Assembly (NCBI GenBank): GCA_021774435.1
Contig: JAJFJB010000297.1
Span: forward strand, 1 to 64,000
From: Alphaproteobacteria bacterium
GTDB taxonomy: Bacteria > Pseudomonadota > Alphaproteobacteria > UBA8366 > GCA-2717185
Length of the DNA: 64,000 nt
Direction: 5' to 3'
Below are positions 35,957 through 45,082 of the stretch, in pieces. A program made the translations under genes and the position numbers. Position 1 is the first letter of the stretch, and each line of letters opens with the position of its first letter. The notes under the pieces are model-generated. The model saw only the letters and a list, made by a program, of their open reading frames with translations. It was not told the origin of the DNA and did not search any database.

Positions 35957-37138
35957 CTACATCTTGCAGTCCTTGGCATAGGTATCGACATGCTCCTTGA
36001 GCACAACCTGCCGAGCCGCCGTCGTCCAGACTCCATCGCTATCCTTCACCACTTCACGCAGATAGAAATTCTGCACCGGGAAGTGGTTCTTGCCATATTT
36101 GAAAGGACCGCGGACGGACGGAAAATTCGCCTTCGCCATCGCCGCACGCATACCGTCCATGTTTTTCAGATCGCCGTTAACCGCTTCCACCGCACTCTTG
36201 ATCAGGAACACCGTGTCATAGGTCTGGGCAGCATAGAAGGAAGGATAACGGCCATATTTCTTCTTGAAGCCTGAAACGAATTTCTTGCTCTGCGGCGTAT
36301 CCAGATCGGGTGCCCAGAACTGCGTCATGAAGCTGCCCATAACGCCGCTGAGATTTACCTTCTGGAATTTCGGCAAGCTAATCGAGTCGACCGTAAAGAC
36401 AGAATAAAGTGGAATCTGTCCACTCAGTCCGGCCTGCTGGTACTGCTTCATGAACGCGCCGCCGGCCTTGCCAGGGTAGAAGATGAAGACGCCATCCGGC
36501 TTAGCAGCACGCGCCTTGGCCAACTCAGCGGAAAAGTCGAGTTGGCCCGGCCATTTCGTCATATCCTTGCCGATGATCTTGCCCTTGAAGGTGCGTTCTA
36601 CGCCCGCGACCATGTTCTTGCCGGCGGCGTAATTCGGCGCGATAACGTAAAGCGATTTGACGCCGCGCTGGTTCAACACCTCGCCCATCGCCATCGGCGT
36701 CTGATCGTTCTGCCATGACGTCGAGAAGAAATTCTTATGACATAGCTTGCCCGCTAATTGTGAGGGGCCGGCGTTAGAGCTGATCAGGAATTTGCCCGCA
36801 CCCAGCACCGATTTGCGAGATGCCAGCAGCACATGAGACCAGATATAGCCAGCAACGAAATCGACATCGTCCTTCTGGACGAGCTTATCGGTTTTCTGTT
36901 TGCCAATTTCTGGTTTGAAACCATCATCCTCATACATGACCTTGACATCGAGACCGCCCATCTTGCGGCCTATATCCTCAAGGCCCAGCTCGAAGGCGTC
37001 CTTCATATCGCGGCCGATCACACCTGCCGGCGTCGTCAGCGTCGTCACAAAACCGATCTTCACTTCAGCAGCCTGGGCGGTCGCCGCAGCGAACGTAGCT
37101 GCCGCGACCAATCCGGCACCGATTGTTCTTAAAAGCAT
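35957..37138 (-). CDS. livK: Periplasmic amino acid/amide-binding protein LivK-type
   Basis: 393-residue periplasmic binding protein type 1. Signal peptide LLRTIGAGLVAAATFAAATAQA precedes the mature start AEVKIGFVTTLTTPAGVIGRDMKDAFELG, which is typical of branched-chain and amide-binding proteins. It delivers ligand to LivHM. A regulatory leader is likely: two short GC hairpins occur within about 75 bases upstream of its start (around 37160-37180 and 37196-37212). Ligand identity is not readable. Confidence 0.9.
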   Translation of the reverse strand: MLLRTIGAGLVAAATFAAATAQAAEVKIGFVTTLTTPAGVIGRDMKDAFELGLEDIGRKMGGLDVKVMYEDDGFKPEIGKQKTDKLVQKDDVDFVAGYIWSHVLLASRKSVLGAGKFLISSNAGPSQLAGKLCHKNFFSTSWQNDQTPMAMGEVLNQRGVKSLYVIAPNYAAGKNMVAGVERTFKGKIIGKDMTKWPGQLDFSAELAKARAAKPDGVFIFYPGKAGGAFMKQYQQAGLSGQIPLYSVFTVDSISLPKFQKVNLSGVMGSFMTQFWAPDLDTPQSKKFVSGFKKKYGRYPSFYAAQTYDTVFLIKSAVEAVNGDLKNMDGMRAAMAKANFPSVRGPFKYGKNHFPVQNFYLREVVKDSDGVWTTAARQVVLKEHVDTYAKDCKM

Positions 37139-37402
37139 GACATTCCTCCCTATCGTGACACCGCGCTTGTGCGCGCGCGGCTTTGTAATTTCTATACGGG
37201 TTTTACGCCCGTTTTCTTGAGCAATGTCAAGGTGGCAGCATGGCGCGGCCAGCTACGGGCAAGCACCGATGGCGCTGGTCCGTCGAAGGCTGTGGCACAG
37301 CGCTAACAAACACTTAACGAAACCACCTGTATAGCGATAGTTCAGCGCAACAGATTGACATTAGACCCAATCGGACCTGGCCCGGCATTTCAGAAGCGAA
37401 AA

Positions 37403-37972
37403 ATGGCAGCGCAAACGATCCGTACCCAGAAAGATCTCCGGCTATTGCCGCAGCCACGCCTAATCCTCACGGCGAAACCTTGGGTGCGCAAGCTCACGAC
37501 AATTTTTCTCGCATTTGGCGCTTTGCTGTGTTCGGCCCTCGCATTAGACGTTACAGGTCCCAGCGCCCATCTCTATGCCATCGGCGCTACAATCGCCGCG
37601 ATCGTCTGTTGCTCCGTACTCGTACTTGCGCGGCCTTACGACTGGCGCGCATGGGTCAACGTAGCAGCTACCCTGGACGGCCTGTATGTCACGGCTGCTC
37701 GCACGCGGCTCGTCTTCGTACCCTGGCACGACGTGCTGGATATCGGAGTCGAGCGCATGTTCACCGGAAAAGGCGGGCCACGGAATTTTCCGAGGCTCAA
37801 GCTTCGGCTGTCTGAGGCGGATTGGTCGCTTTTCGGCAACCTGTCCAGCATCAAGGGCACCGGCCCCGTGCGCAGTTACATATTTTCACCGGTCAGCGGT
37901 TCCGCGGAACTGGTGGTGGAGCAGCTCAAGGCCTTTCGCGGCAATAACAAACCGGCCAAATCGGGCACCTGA
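37403..37972 (+). CDS. Hypothetical two-segment membrane protein
   Basis: 189 residues, not assigned to a named family. Two hydrophobic segments lie at about residues 30-48 and 57-77, and the remaining 110 residues form a soluble domain, probably cytoplasmic, with RLVFVPWHDVLDIGVERMFTGKGG. The arrangement (membrane hairpin plus a PH-like beta-rich domain) resembles the STM3941/bPH-type proteins, but this is only a suggestion. ATG 37403 is preferred to the upstream TTG 37355. Its stop directly abuts the stop of the convergent acyl-CoA synthetase gene (0-base gap). Confidence 0.7.
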   Translation: MAAQTIRTQKDLRLLPQPRLILTAKPWVRKLTTIFLAFGALLCSALALDVTGPSAHLYAIGATIAAIVCCSVLVLARPYDWRAWVNVAATLDGLYVTAARTRLVFVPWHDVLDIGVERMFTGKGGPRNFPRLKLRLSEADWSLFGNLSSIKGTGPVRSYIFSPVSGSAELVVEQLKAFRGNNKPAKSGT

Positions 37973-39439
37973 CTATTCGTACCGCGCGCGCAGTACGTTC
38001 TTGCGCACTTTGCCGACCGCCGTTTTCGGCAATTCCGCCACGAACCGAACGATCCTAGGCACCTTGTATCGCGCAAGACGAGACTCACAATGGTCAATTA
38101 ACTCTCGCGCATCCGCAGTGCCCTCGCCGGCGCGGACCACGTAAGCCACCGGCACCTCGCCAAGCCGGCCATCGGGAATGCCGATGACCGCGCATTCCGC
38201 GACGGCGGGATGACCAAACAGCACGTTTTCGATCTCCACCGGATAGATGTTCTCGCCGCCTCGGATGATCATGTCGCGCAGCCGCTCGACCAGCGTGTAG
38301 AACCCGTCTTCGTCGCAGCGCACCGCATCGCCGGTCGCGATCCACCCGTTGCCGTATTTGTAGAGCGCTTCGGTCGCTTCCGGATCGCCATCGTACCCAA
38401 GTAGGGCATTGGGTCCGCGGCAACACAGTTCGCCGACCTCCCCCGAGGCAAGCGGTCCGCCATCAGGGCCGAGCACCGCCAATTCCACCCCGTCGATCGC
38501 CTGCCCGATGCTGCCCACCTTCGCTGGCAAGTCGGCGCCGCGCCGCACGGTCAGGGCGCCGAGCTCCGACTGGCCGTAATTCTCGATGAACTCGACCCAG
38601 GGTAGGGTTTCCATCAACCGTGCCAGCACTGGCGCCGGCATCGGCGCACCGGCATAGACGACGCGGCGCAACGTCGCCAGCCGCTCGGGCCGGAACGCCT
38701 CGTTTGCCAGCAGGTCGATCAGCTGCGTCGGCACCATGACCGTGGCCGTGACGCCTTGGTTTTCCGCTTGCTCGAGAAACGCGCCAGCCTCCCAGCGCTC
38801 GAGCAGCACACTGGTTGCCCCTGCAGCAACCGCCGGCTGAAAGCAGACGAAGAGGCCCGCGACATGCGACATCGGCGTTGAGACGCAGACCACATCGTTC
38901 TCCGTGAACCCGAACGCCTTGGCGATGGCATGCGCCTGCCCAGCCCGCGCCCGGTGGCTCACCAAAACGCCGCGCGGCTGCCCCGTAGTACCGCCGGTGT
39001 AGGTGATGCAGAATGGGTCGTCGGGGGAGAGGACGATGTTTTCGATGGACGCATTGCCCGACGCGAAGGTTTTAAAATCCTCGCCGAACCGGATCATTTG
39101 GATATCCGTCGCGATTTCCATGCCATCGTGAAACAGCATCTTGGATTGGGATCGCGCAAGCAGATCGCGCACCTCGTCCGTGGTATTGCGCGGCGACAGG
39201 TTCACGAGCACTGTCCCCGCCCGCACCGACCCGAAATATAGGGCTGCGTAATCGCCACAATTTCGGCTCAGCACTGCAATTCGGTCGCCTTTTCCAAGGG
39301 TCGCCGCACGAAGAGCGCGCGCAACCGAATCGGCCGCCGCATCCAGCGTCGCAAAATCCAGTTGGGCGTCAGCAGCAACGATGGCAAGCCGTTTGCGGTT
39401 TTGGTTCGCGCTCTGTTTTAGAAGGCTTCCAGCGAGAAT
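37973..39439 (-). CDS. AMP-forming acyl-CoA synthetase, probable ATT start
   Basis: About 488-residue ANL-superfamily ligase that activates a carboxylic acid as acyl-AMP and then acyl-CoA. P-loop-like motif ITYTGGTTGQPRGVLVSH; A5 motif YGQSELG; A7 segment GWIATGDAV; A8 hinge LRDMIIRGGENIYPVEIE; catalytic lysine of A10 near ELPKTAVGKVRKNVLR. The conserved N-terminus (about LAGSLLKQSANQNRKRLAIV) has no ATG, GTG or TTG in front of it outside the overlapping ggt gene. ATT 39439 sits 9 bases after aaaagga, itself beginning inside the ggt stop. The ATG at 39553 would add 38 residues encoded in a second frame of ggt. Co-transcribed with ggt. Confidence 0.8.
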   Translation of the reverse strand: MLAGSLLKQSANQNRKRLAIVAADAQLDFATLDAAADSVARALRAATLGKGDRIAVLSRNCGDYAALYFGSVRAGTVLVNLSPRNTTDEVRDLLARSQSKMLFHDGMEIATDIQMIRFGEDFKTFASGNASIENIVLSPDDPFCITYTGGTTGQPRGVLVSHRARAGQAHAIAKAFGFTENDVVCVSTPMSHVAGLFVCFQPAVAAGATSVLLERWEAGAFLEQAENQGVTATVMVPTQLIDLLANEAFRPERLATLRRVVYAGAPMPAPVLARLMETLPWVEFIENYGQSELGALTVRRGADLPAKVGSIGQAIDGVELAVLGPDGGPLASGEVGELCCRGPNALLGYDGDPEATEALYKYGNGWIATGDAVRCDEDGFYTLVERLRDMIIRGGENIYPVEIENVLFGHPAVAECAVIGIPDGRLGEVPVAYVVRAGEGTADARELIDHCESRLARYKVPRIVRFVAELPKTAVGKVRKNVLRARYE

Positions 39440-39453
39440 GTTCGTTATTCCTT

Positions 39454-41238
39454 TTACCGCCCCACCGCATAACCCTGCATTCCGCGCGGATTGGCGCCGG
39501 CCTTGAGCACGCCGCCCCCTTGTGCGGCGGCGCACATGCGGCCTTCGGACCAATCGTCACCGACCTCGACTTTGTGACCACGGCGGCGGAGTTCATCGAC
39601 AGTGGCTTGCGGGAAACGGCCTTCGACAACGAGACGACCCGGGGTCGCGGCGCGCGGGTAAAAGGAACTTGGGAAATGCTCGCTGTGCCAGGATGGGGCG
39701 TCGATCGATTCCTGCAAGTTCATACCGAAATGTACGTGCCGCAGGAAGAAATTGGTCTGCCACTGGTCCTGCTGGTCGCCACCTGGCGTACCGAATGCCA
39801 TGTAAGGTTTCCCGTCCTTCAAAGTCATCGAAGGCGACAATGTTGTGCGCGGCCGCTTGCCGGGCTCCAAGGTCGCGGGGCGGCCCTCTTCGAGCCAAAA
39901 CATCTGCGCCCGGCTATTGAGGCAGAAGCCAATCTCCGGAATGATCGGTGAACTTTGCAGCCAGCCACCGCTCGGCATACAGGCAACCATATTGCCCTCT
40001 TTGTCGATGACGTCGACATGACAGGTATCGCCCGCAACCATGCCCTGCTTGCTGACCGTCGGCTCGCCAATGCCAGCACCCAGCGCCATGCCTCCAGCGG
40101 CAACATGGGCGGCGTAGTCGACCACGCCACCGAACCCTTCAACGGTTCCAGGGCGGAACTCCATCGACGCCGCGCCCATATCGATCAGTTTGCGGCGCTC
40201 GGCGTTGTAGGTATCGCTGAGCAATGTCTCCATCGGCACGTCGACGAAGTTGGGGTCACCGTAGAACGCTTCACGGTCAGCGAAGGCCAGCTTCGCTGCC
40301 TCGACGACGACATGCACAAAGTCCGGCCCGACCGGATCCATGGCCGAGAGACCATATCCCTGCAGGAGAGCCAGCATCTGCAGCAGCGCCGGGCCCTGTC
40401 CCCATGGCCCCGTCTTCATCGCCGTATAGTCGCCATACTCATAAGTCTGCGGCGCGTCGTAGCTGGCCCGCCACGCCGCCATGTCCGCACCGTTGAGCAC
40501 ACCGCTATGGCGTCGCCCCGTCACATCCATGACCTCGTTTTCACGGCAAAACTTGTCGATCGCCTCGGCGACGAACCCTTCGTAGAACGCGTCTCGTGCG
40601 GCGTCGATCTGTGCGATCCGGTCGCCGCCGGCTGCTTTGCCCTCGTCGATAAGGCGCTGCCAGGTTTCCGCCAGCTTCGGATTGCCAAGCAGGCTGCCCG
40701 GCGCGGGTATCTTGCCGTTCGGTAAATAGACCGCGGCGGAGGTCGGCCATTCGGTCTCAAACATCTCGCGGACGGTGGAAATCGTCTCGCCGACGCGGCC
40801 AACCATGGGCGCGCCATTAATCGCATACCCCATGGCAGGCGCGAACACCTCTTCCATAGTCATTGTGCCGTGATCACGCAGCATCAGCATCCACGCGTCG
40901 AAGGCGCCCGGCACCACCGTCGCCAACAGACCCGTGCCTGGCACAAGATCAAGACCCAAACCCTTGTAATGCGCGATCGTCGCGCCGCCCGGCGCGGTGC
41001 CCTGACCGCAAATAACGTGGTTTTCGCCGGTATCGGCGCGATGAATCAGCGCCGGCATGTCGCCACCAGCACCGTTCAGGTGCGGTTCCGCAATCTGCAG
41101 CGTCATCCCGGCCGCCACTGCTGCGTCGAAAGCGTTGCCGCCCGCTTCCAGCATGGCCATGCCAGCGGCAGAGGCCAGCCAATGGGTCGATGACACGACC
41201 CCGAAAGTTCCAAGCAATTCCGGACGCGTGGTGAACAT
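39454..41238 (-). CDS. ggt: Gamma-glutamyltransferase family protein
   Basis: 594-residue N-terminal-nucleophile hydrolase. The large subunit begins without an evident signal peptide (MFTTRPELLGTFGVVSSTHWLASAAGMAMLEAGGNAFDAAVA). The autoprocessing site and nucleophile threonine are in GDTCHVDVIDKEGNMVACMPSGG, in place of the TTHxSVVDxxGN of classic enzymes. A later SRAQMFWLEEGRP and the GGDQQDQWQ segment match the small subunit. No signal sequence suggests a cytoplasmic member, more like cephalosporin acylase or amide-hydrolase relatives than the periplasmic glutathione enzyme. It is divergent from the metallo-hydrolase gene at 41415 and precedes the acyl-CoA synthetase. Confidence 0.88.
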   Translation of the reverse strand: MFTTRPELLGTFGVVSSTHWLASAAGMAMLEAGGNAFDAAVAAGMTLQIAEPHLNGAGGDMPALIHRADTGENHVICGQGTAPGGATIAHYKGLGLDLVPGTGLLATVVPGAFDAWMLMLRDHGTMTMEEVFAPAMGYAINGAPMVGRVGETISTVREMFETEWPTSAAVYLPNGKIPAPGSLLGNPKLAETWQRLIDEGKAAGGDRIAQIDAARDAFYEGFVAEAIDKFCRENEVMDVTGRRHSGVLNGADMAAWRASYDAPQTYEYGDYTAMKTGPWGQGPALLQMLALLQGYGLSAMDPVGPDFVHVVVEAAKLAFADREAFYGDPNFVDVPMETLLSDTYNAERRKLIDMGAASMEFRPGTVEGFGGVVDYAAHVAAGGMALGAGIGEPTVSKQGMVAGDTCHVDVIDKEGNMVACMPSGGWLQSSPIIPEIGFCLNSRAQMFWLEEGRPATLEPGKRPRTTLSPSMTLKDGKPYMAFGTPGGDQQDQWQTNFFLRHVHFGMNLQESIDAPSWHSEHFPSSFYPRAATPGRLVVEGRFPQATVDELRRRGHKVEVGDDWSEGRMCAAAQGGGVLKAGANPRGMQGYAVGR

Positions 41239-41414
41239 CGGGCAGTTCCTTTTATGAAATGTTAAGCGCGATCAATTATGCGAAAGGCACAATCTACCCG
41301 CGCGGCGTGCCGGCAACAACCGGCGCTCACTATTTGGCTCGAATCGTGCCGGGGTTGACGAACGACCAGTCGCGGCACATGTTCGCTGCCATCTTTAAAA
41401 TTCGAGGTACCTCC

Positions 41415-42314
41415 ATGCCGATGCCCGTCCCTTTCGTGAAAGATATCGATTTCGAATACGGCAAAGTCCAGCAAGTGAGCCCGTTGATCCGGCGCATAAT
41501 TGCGCATAATCCGGGGCCGTTTACTTATATGGGCACGGGAACGTACATCATCGGTCAGGGCAATGTCGGCATCGTCGACCCAGGACCCTTGGATGACGAG
41601 CATATTGCAGCCTTGCTTGCAGTCCTGGATGGGGAGACGATCACGCATCAGATCATCACCCATACTCATCGCGACCATTCGCCCGCGGCGGCACCGATGA
41701 AAGAGAAAACGGCAGCGCCGACCTACGGATACGGACCGCATCACGGTAACCAGAAGGCCCCAAAGGTCGAAGAGGGCGGCGATTGGGATTTCCGCCCCGA
41801 TCACGTCGTGCAGGACGGCGATGTCATCGAGGGTAAAGGCTGGACCATGGAAGCGGTGCATACGCCGGGACACACCTCCAACCATCTCTGCTTCGTCTTA
41901 AAAGAAGAGAATGCGCTGTTCTCCGGTGATCACGTCATGGGCTGGTCGACGTCGGTTATTTCACCGCCGGACGGCGATATGGCGCACTACATGCACTCGC
42001 TCCGCAAGGTCCGCGACCGAGAGGAAGAAATTTTCTGGCCGACGCACGGACCGCCGATCCGCGATCCCAAACCCTTCGTTCAGTCCTTCCTTGACCACCG
42101 CGCACGGCGCGAAGAGCAAATTCGCCAGTGCATCAGGGACGGCCAGAACAAGATCACGGACATGGTTCCGATTATCTATGTGAATGCGCACCAGCGACTG
42201 CATAAGGCAGCAGCCCGTTCCGTGCTCTCGCATTTAATCCAAATGCAGGACGAAGGACGAGTGCGTTGCGAAGGCGAGGCAACGGTCGACTCGGTGTATG
42301 AACTCGTAGACTGA
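41415..42314 (+). CDS. Metallo-beta-lactamase-fold hydrolase (LACTB2/RNase Z-like)
   Basis: 299-residue hydrolase. Zinc motif H83-T-H85-R-D87-H88, then HTPGHTSNHLCF, LFSGDHVMGW and a C-terminal winged-helix-like region (ITDMVPIIYVNAHQRLHKAAARSVLSHL), which is characteristic of the LACTB2/YflN group. ATG 41415 is chosen since gagg lies 8 bases upstream; the open frame extends to 41259 without support. The pepN gene follows after 5 bases, so they form an operon. Confidence 0.87.
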   Translation: MPMPVPFVKDIDFEYGKVQQVSPLIRRIIAHNPGPFTYMGTGTYIIGQGNVGIVDPGPLDDEHIAALLAVLDGETITHQIITHTHRDHSPAAAPMKEKTAAPTYGYGPHHGNQKAPKVEEGGDWDFRPDHVVQDGDVIEGKGWTMEAVHTPGHTSNHLCFVLKEENALFSGDHVMGWSTSVISPPDGDMAHYMHSLRKVRDREEEIFWPTHGPPIRDPKPFVQSFLDHRARREEQIRQCIRDGQNKITDMVPIIYVNAHQRLHKAAARSVLSHLIQMQDEGRVRCEGEATVDSVYELVD

Positions 42315-42319
42315 CGCCA

Positions 42320-44965
42320 ATGCCATCGACGCCGAATGCCATCAACCTCGCTGACTACCGGCCAGCAGACTACCGCATAGAGGAAGTGAATCTGCGGTTC
42401 GAACTGGATCCAGCGCGCACCGTAGTAAGGTCTAAACTCGATGTGCGGCGTGCCGATACCGCGAACGGCGCACCGCCACTGATACTTCACGGCCAGGATA
42501 TCGAACTAAAATCCGTCACGCTCGACGGTCAAGGTTTGAGTCCGGAAAAGTACCGGGTCGACGCGAACCAGTTAACGCTGGCGCAACCACCGAAATCGTT
42601 CATTCTCGAAATCGAAACGGTTTGCGCGCCCATAGAAAACACGGCGCTCGAGGGTCTTTACAATTCCAGCGGCAATTTCGTCACCCAATGCGAAGCGGAA
42701 GGGTTCCGCAAAATCACCTATTTCCTGGACCGGCCTGACTGTCTCTCGGTTTATACGACGGAAATCATCGCCGACCGGGCCAAGAACCCCGTACTCCTTT
42801 CCAACGGGAACCTCATCGAAAGCGAAGAGTTGCCGAATGGCCGCCATCGTGCCGTTTGGCATGATCCTTTTCCCAAACCGTCCTATCTTTTTGCTCTGGT
42901 CGCCGGCAATTTCGTCTGCGTCGAAGACCATTTCGTAACGGCGTCCGGTCGCGACGTAACCCTGCGCATCTATGTCGAGCCTGGAAATGAGGATCGCTGC
43001 GATTTTGCCATGGAATCGCTGAAGAAATCGATGCGTTGGGACGAAGAAAAGTTCGGCCTCGAATACGATCTCGACATTTTCATGATCGTTGCCGCCAACG
43101 ACTTCAATATGGGCGCGATGGAGAACAAAGGCTTAAACGTCTTTAACGCCAAATATGTGCTGGCCAAGCCGGAGACGGCAACCGATGCCGACTATGCCAA
43201 TATTGAGGCCATTATCGCGCATGAATATTTGCACAACTGGACCGGCAACCGGGTAACCTGCCGCGACTGGTTTCAACTCAGCCTCAAGGAAGGGCTGACC
43301 GTCTTCCGCGATCAGGAATTCTCCGCCGATATGCGCTCCGCTGCCGTCAAGCGCATCGCCGATGTCCGCATGCTGCGCGCGCGCCAGTTTCCCGAGGACG
43401 CCGGTCCACTCGCCCACCCCGTTCAGCCGAAATCCTATATAGAAATCAATAATTTCTATACCTCGACGGTGTACGAAAAAGGTGCGGAAGTGATCCGCAT
43501 GATCCAAACCCTGATCGGAAAGCAGAAATTCCGCGCCGGCATGGATCTCTATATCGAGCGCCACGATGGTGAGGCCGCGACGATCGAGGATTTCGTCGCC
43601 GCCATGGCCGATGCGAGCGGTGCGGACCTGACACGCTTCCGACGGTGGTATGATCAGGCCGGTACGCCGCGTATCTCAGTCGATGGCGCCTATGACGCCG
43701 CCGGCAAAACCTACGCTTTGACGGTTGCGCAATCCTGTCCATCCACGCCGGGCCAAGCTAACAAGCAGCCAATGGTCGTGCCATTGTCGATCGGGCTTCT
43801 CGGTGCAGACGGAGAAGACCTGCCCCTTCGTATCGTTGGCGGTCCGGACGATAGCGCGCCCACGACCCGCATTCTTGAGATTACCGAAAAAACGCAGACA
43901 TTTGAGTTCTCGGACATTTTCGAAAGACCGACGCCTTCTCTGCTGCGTGGCTTTTCCGCGCCGGTCGTCATCGATCCACCGCTTGACCGGAATGCACACG
44001 GTTTTCTGATGGCGCATGACAGCGATCCGTTCAGCCGCTGGGAGTCAGGGCAGCAATTTGCCGTGGCGCTCCTGCTCGACATGGTCGAAGCGATCCAAAA
44101 CGGCCGGCAGCCCAAGGCCGAGGATGCCTTTATTGAGGCGATCGAAAACGTGCTCAAGGGAGATGCTTCGGATAAGGCCTTCATGGCACAGATGCTGACC
44201 TTGCCGGGGGAAGAATATCTCGGCAATCAAATGAAGGAAGTCGATGTCGATGCGGTTCACCAGGCGCGCGAAACCTTGCGTCGCAGTATTGCGCAACGTC
44301 TGCGCGAACCGCTTACCGCGCTGTACCACAGTAATGCTGGCAATCAGGGTTACAGCCCCGATGCCGCGGAAGCCGGCCGCCGGCGGTTGCGCAATACGGC
44401 ACTGGCATACCTCGCCTCGCTGGAGGAACCGGAAACGACGGCGCTCTGTTCCGCCCAATACGCTAACGCAGACAATATGACCGACCGTATCGCCGCGCTC
44501 GGCATCCTGACCGACCTTGAAGGAACGGAGAGAACGGATGCGCTCGCCGATTTCTACGAAACCTGGCAACAAGACCCGATCGTTACGGACAAATGGCTCT
44601 CTATCCAGGCCATGTCATCGCGCCAGAGCACACTCGATGACGTGATCGCATTGCAGGACCACGATGCCTTCTCGATCCGCAACCCGAACCGGGTCCGCGC
44701 GCTTATCGGCGCCTTCTGCAACAGCAATCAGCTTCGCTTTCATGCCGCCGACGGCAGCGGTTATGCGTTCCTCGCCGATAAAGTCCTGCAACTCGATCCG
44801 TTGAACCCGCAGGTGGCGGCGCGGCTGTTGGCGCCGCTTGGCCCCTGGCGCCGTTTTGACGCCAAACGACAAACGTCCATGAAGGCTCAACTCCAACGTA
44901 TTTTAGACGCGGGCAACCGCCTGTCGATGGACGTCTATGAGATCGCTTCGAAAAGTCTCGCCTGA
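42320..44965 (+). CDS. pepN: Aminopeptidase N (M1 family)
   Basis: 881-residue cytoplasmic zinc aminopeptidase. Exopeptidase motif GAMENKG (265-271); zinc motif H301-E302-Y-L-H305 with third ligand E324; the C-terminal helical domain is complete. It releases N-terminal residues from peptides during protein turnover. Length is that of the E. coli PepN type. Start ATG 42320 lies 5 bases after the metallo-hydrolase stop. Confidence 0.95.
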   Translation: MPSTPNAINLADYRPADYRIEEVNLRFELDPARTVVRSKLDVRRADTANGAPPLILHGQDIELKSVTLDGQGLSPEKYRVDANQLTLAQPPKSFILEIETVCAPIENTALEGLYNSSGNFVTQCEAEGFRKITYFLDRPDCLSVYTTEIIADRAKNPVLLSNGNLIESEELPNGRHRAVWHDPFPKPSYLFALVAGNFVCVEDHFVTASGRDVTLRIYVEPGNEDRCDFAMESLKKSMRWDEEKFGLEYDLDIFMIVAANDFNMGAMENKGLNVFNAKYVLAKPETATDADYANIEAIIAHEYLHNWTGNRVTCRDWFQLSLKEGLTVFRDQEFSADMRSAAVKRIADVRMLRARQFPEDAGPLAHPVQPKSYIEINNFYTSTVYEKGAEVIRMIQTLIGKQKFRAGMDLYIERHDGEAATIEDFVAAMADASGADLTRFRRWYDQAGTPRISVDGAYDAAGKTYALTVAQSCPSTPGQANKQPMVVPLSIGLLGADGEDLPLRIVGGPDDSAPTTRILEITEKTQTFEFSDIFERPTPSLLRGFSAPVVIDPPLDRNAHGFLMAHDSDPFSRWESGQQFAVALLLDMVEAIQNGRQPKAEDAFIEAIENVLKGDASDKAFMAQMLTLPGEEYLGNQMKEVDVDAVHQARETLRRSIAQRLREPLTALYHSNAGNQGYSPDAAEAGRRRLRNTALAYLASLEEPETTALCSAQYANADNMTDRIAALGILTDLEGTERTDALADFYETWQQDPIVTDKWLSIQAMSSRQSTLDDVIALQDHDAFSIRNPNRVRALIGAFCNSNQLRFHAADGSGYAFLADKVLQLDPLNPQVAARLLAPLGPWRRFDAKRQTSMKAQLQRILDAGNRLSMDVYEIASKSLA

Positions 44966-45040
44966 CACGCGCCTCACAAAAGGTTCATTTAAACCTGATC
45001 GGACAAATCACCAGCCTATAGGTAACCTTAGGGCCGTATC

Positions 45041-45060
45041 GGTATCAAAGTACTGATACC
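45041..45060. promoter_or_regulatory. Palindrome GGTATCA-N6-TGATACC upstream of the disulfide reductase
   Basis: Perfect seven-base arms (45041-45047 and 45054-45060), extendable to atcggtatca/tgatacc(c)cgat with one inserted base. It ends 22 bases before the ATG at 45083. Placement and symmetry suggest an operator or a hairpin in the leader. The gene's regulator is unknown. No T-run follows. Confidence 0.5.
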
Positions 45061-45082
45061 CCGATGTGATAGAGAGGCGCCG

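Noticed and set aside
37196-37218. Plus-strand terminator-like acggg/cccgt hairpin with T-run upstream of livK
   Set aside because: There is no plus-strand gene ending there; only five-base arms, so kept only as part of the livK leader comment.
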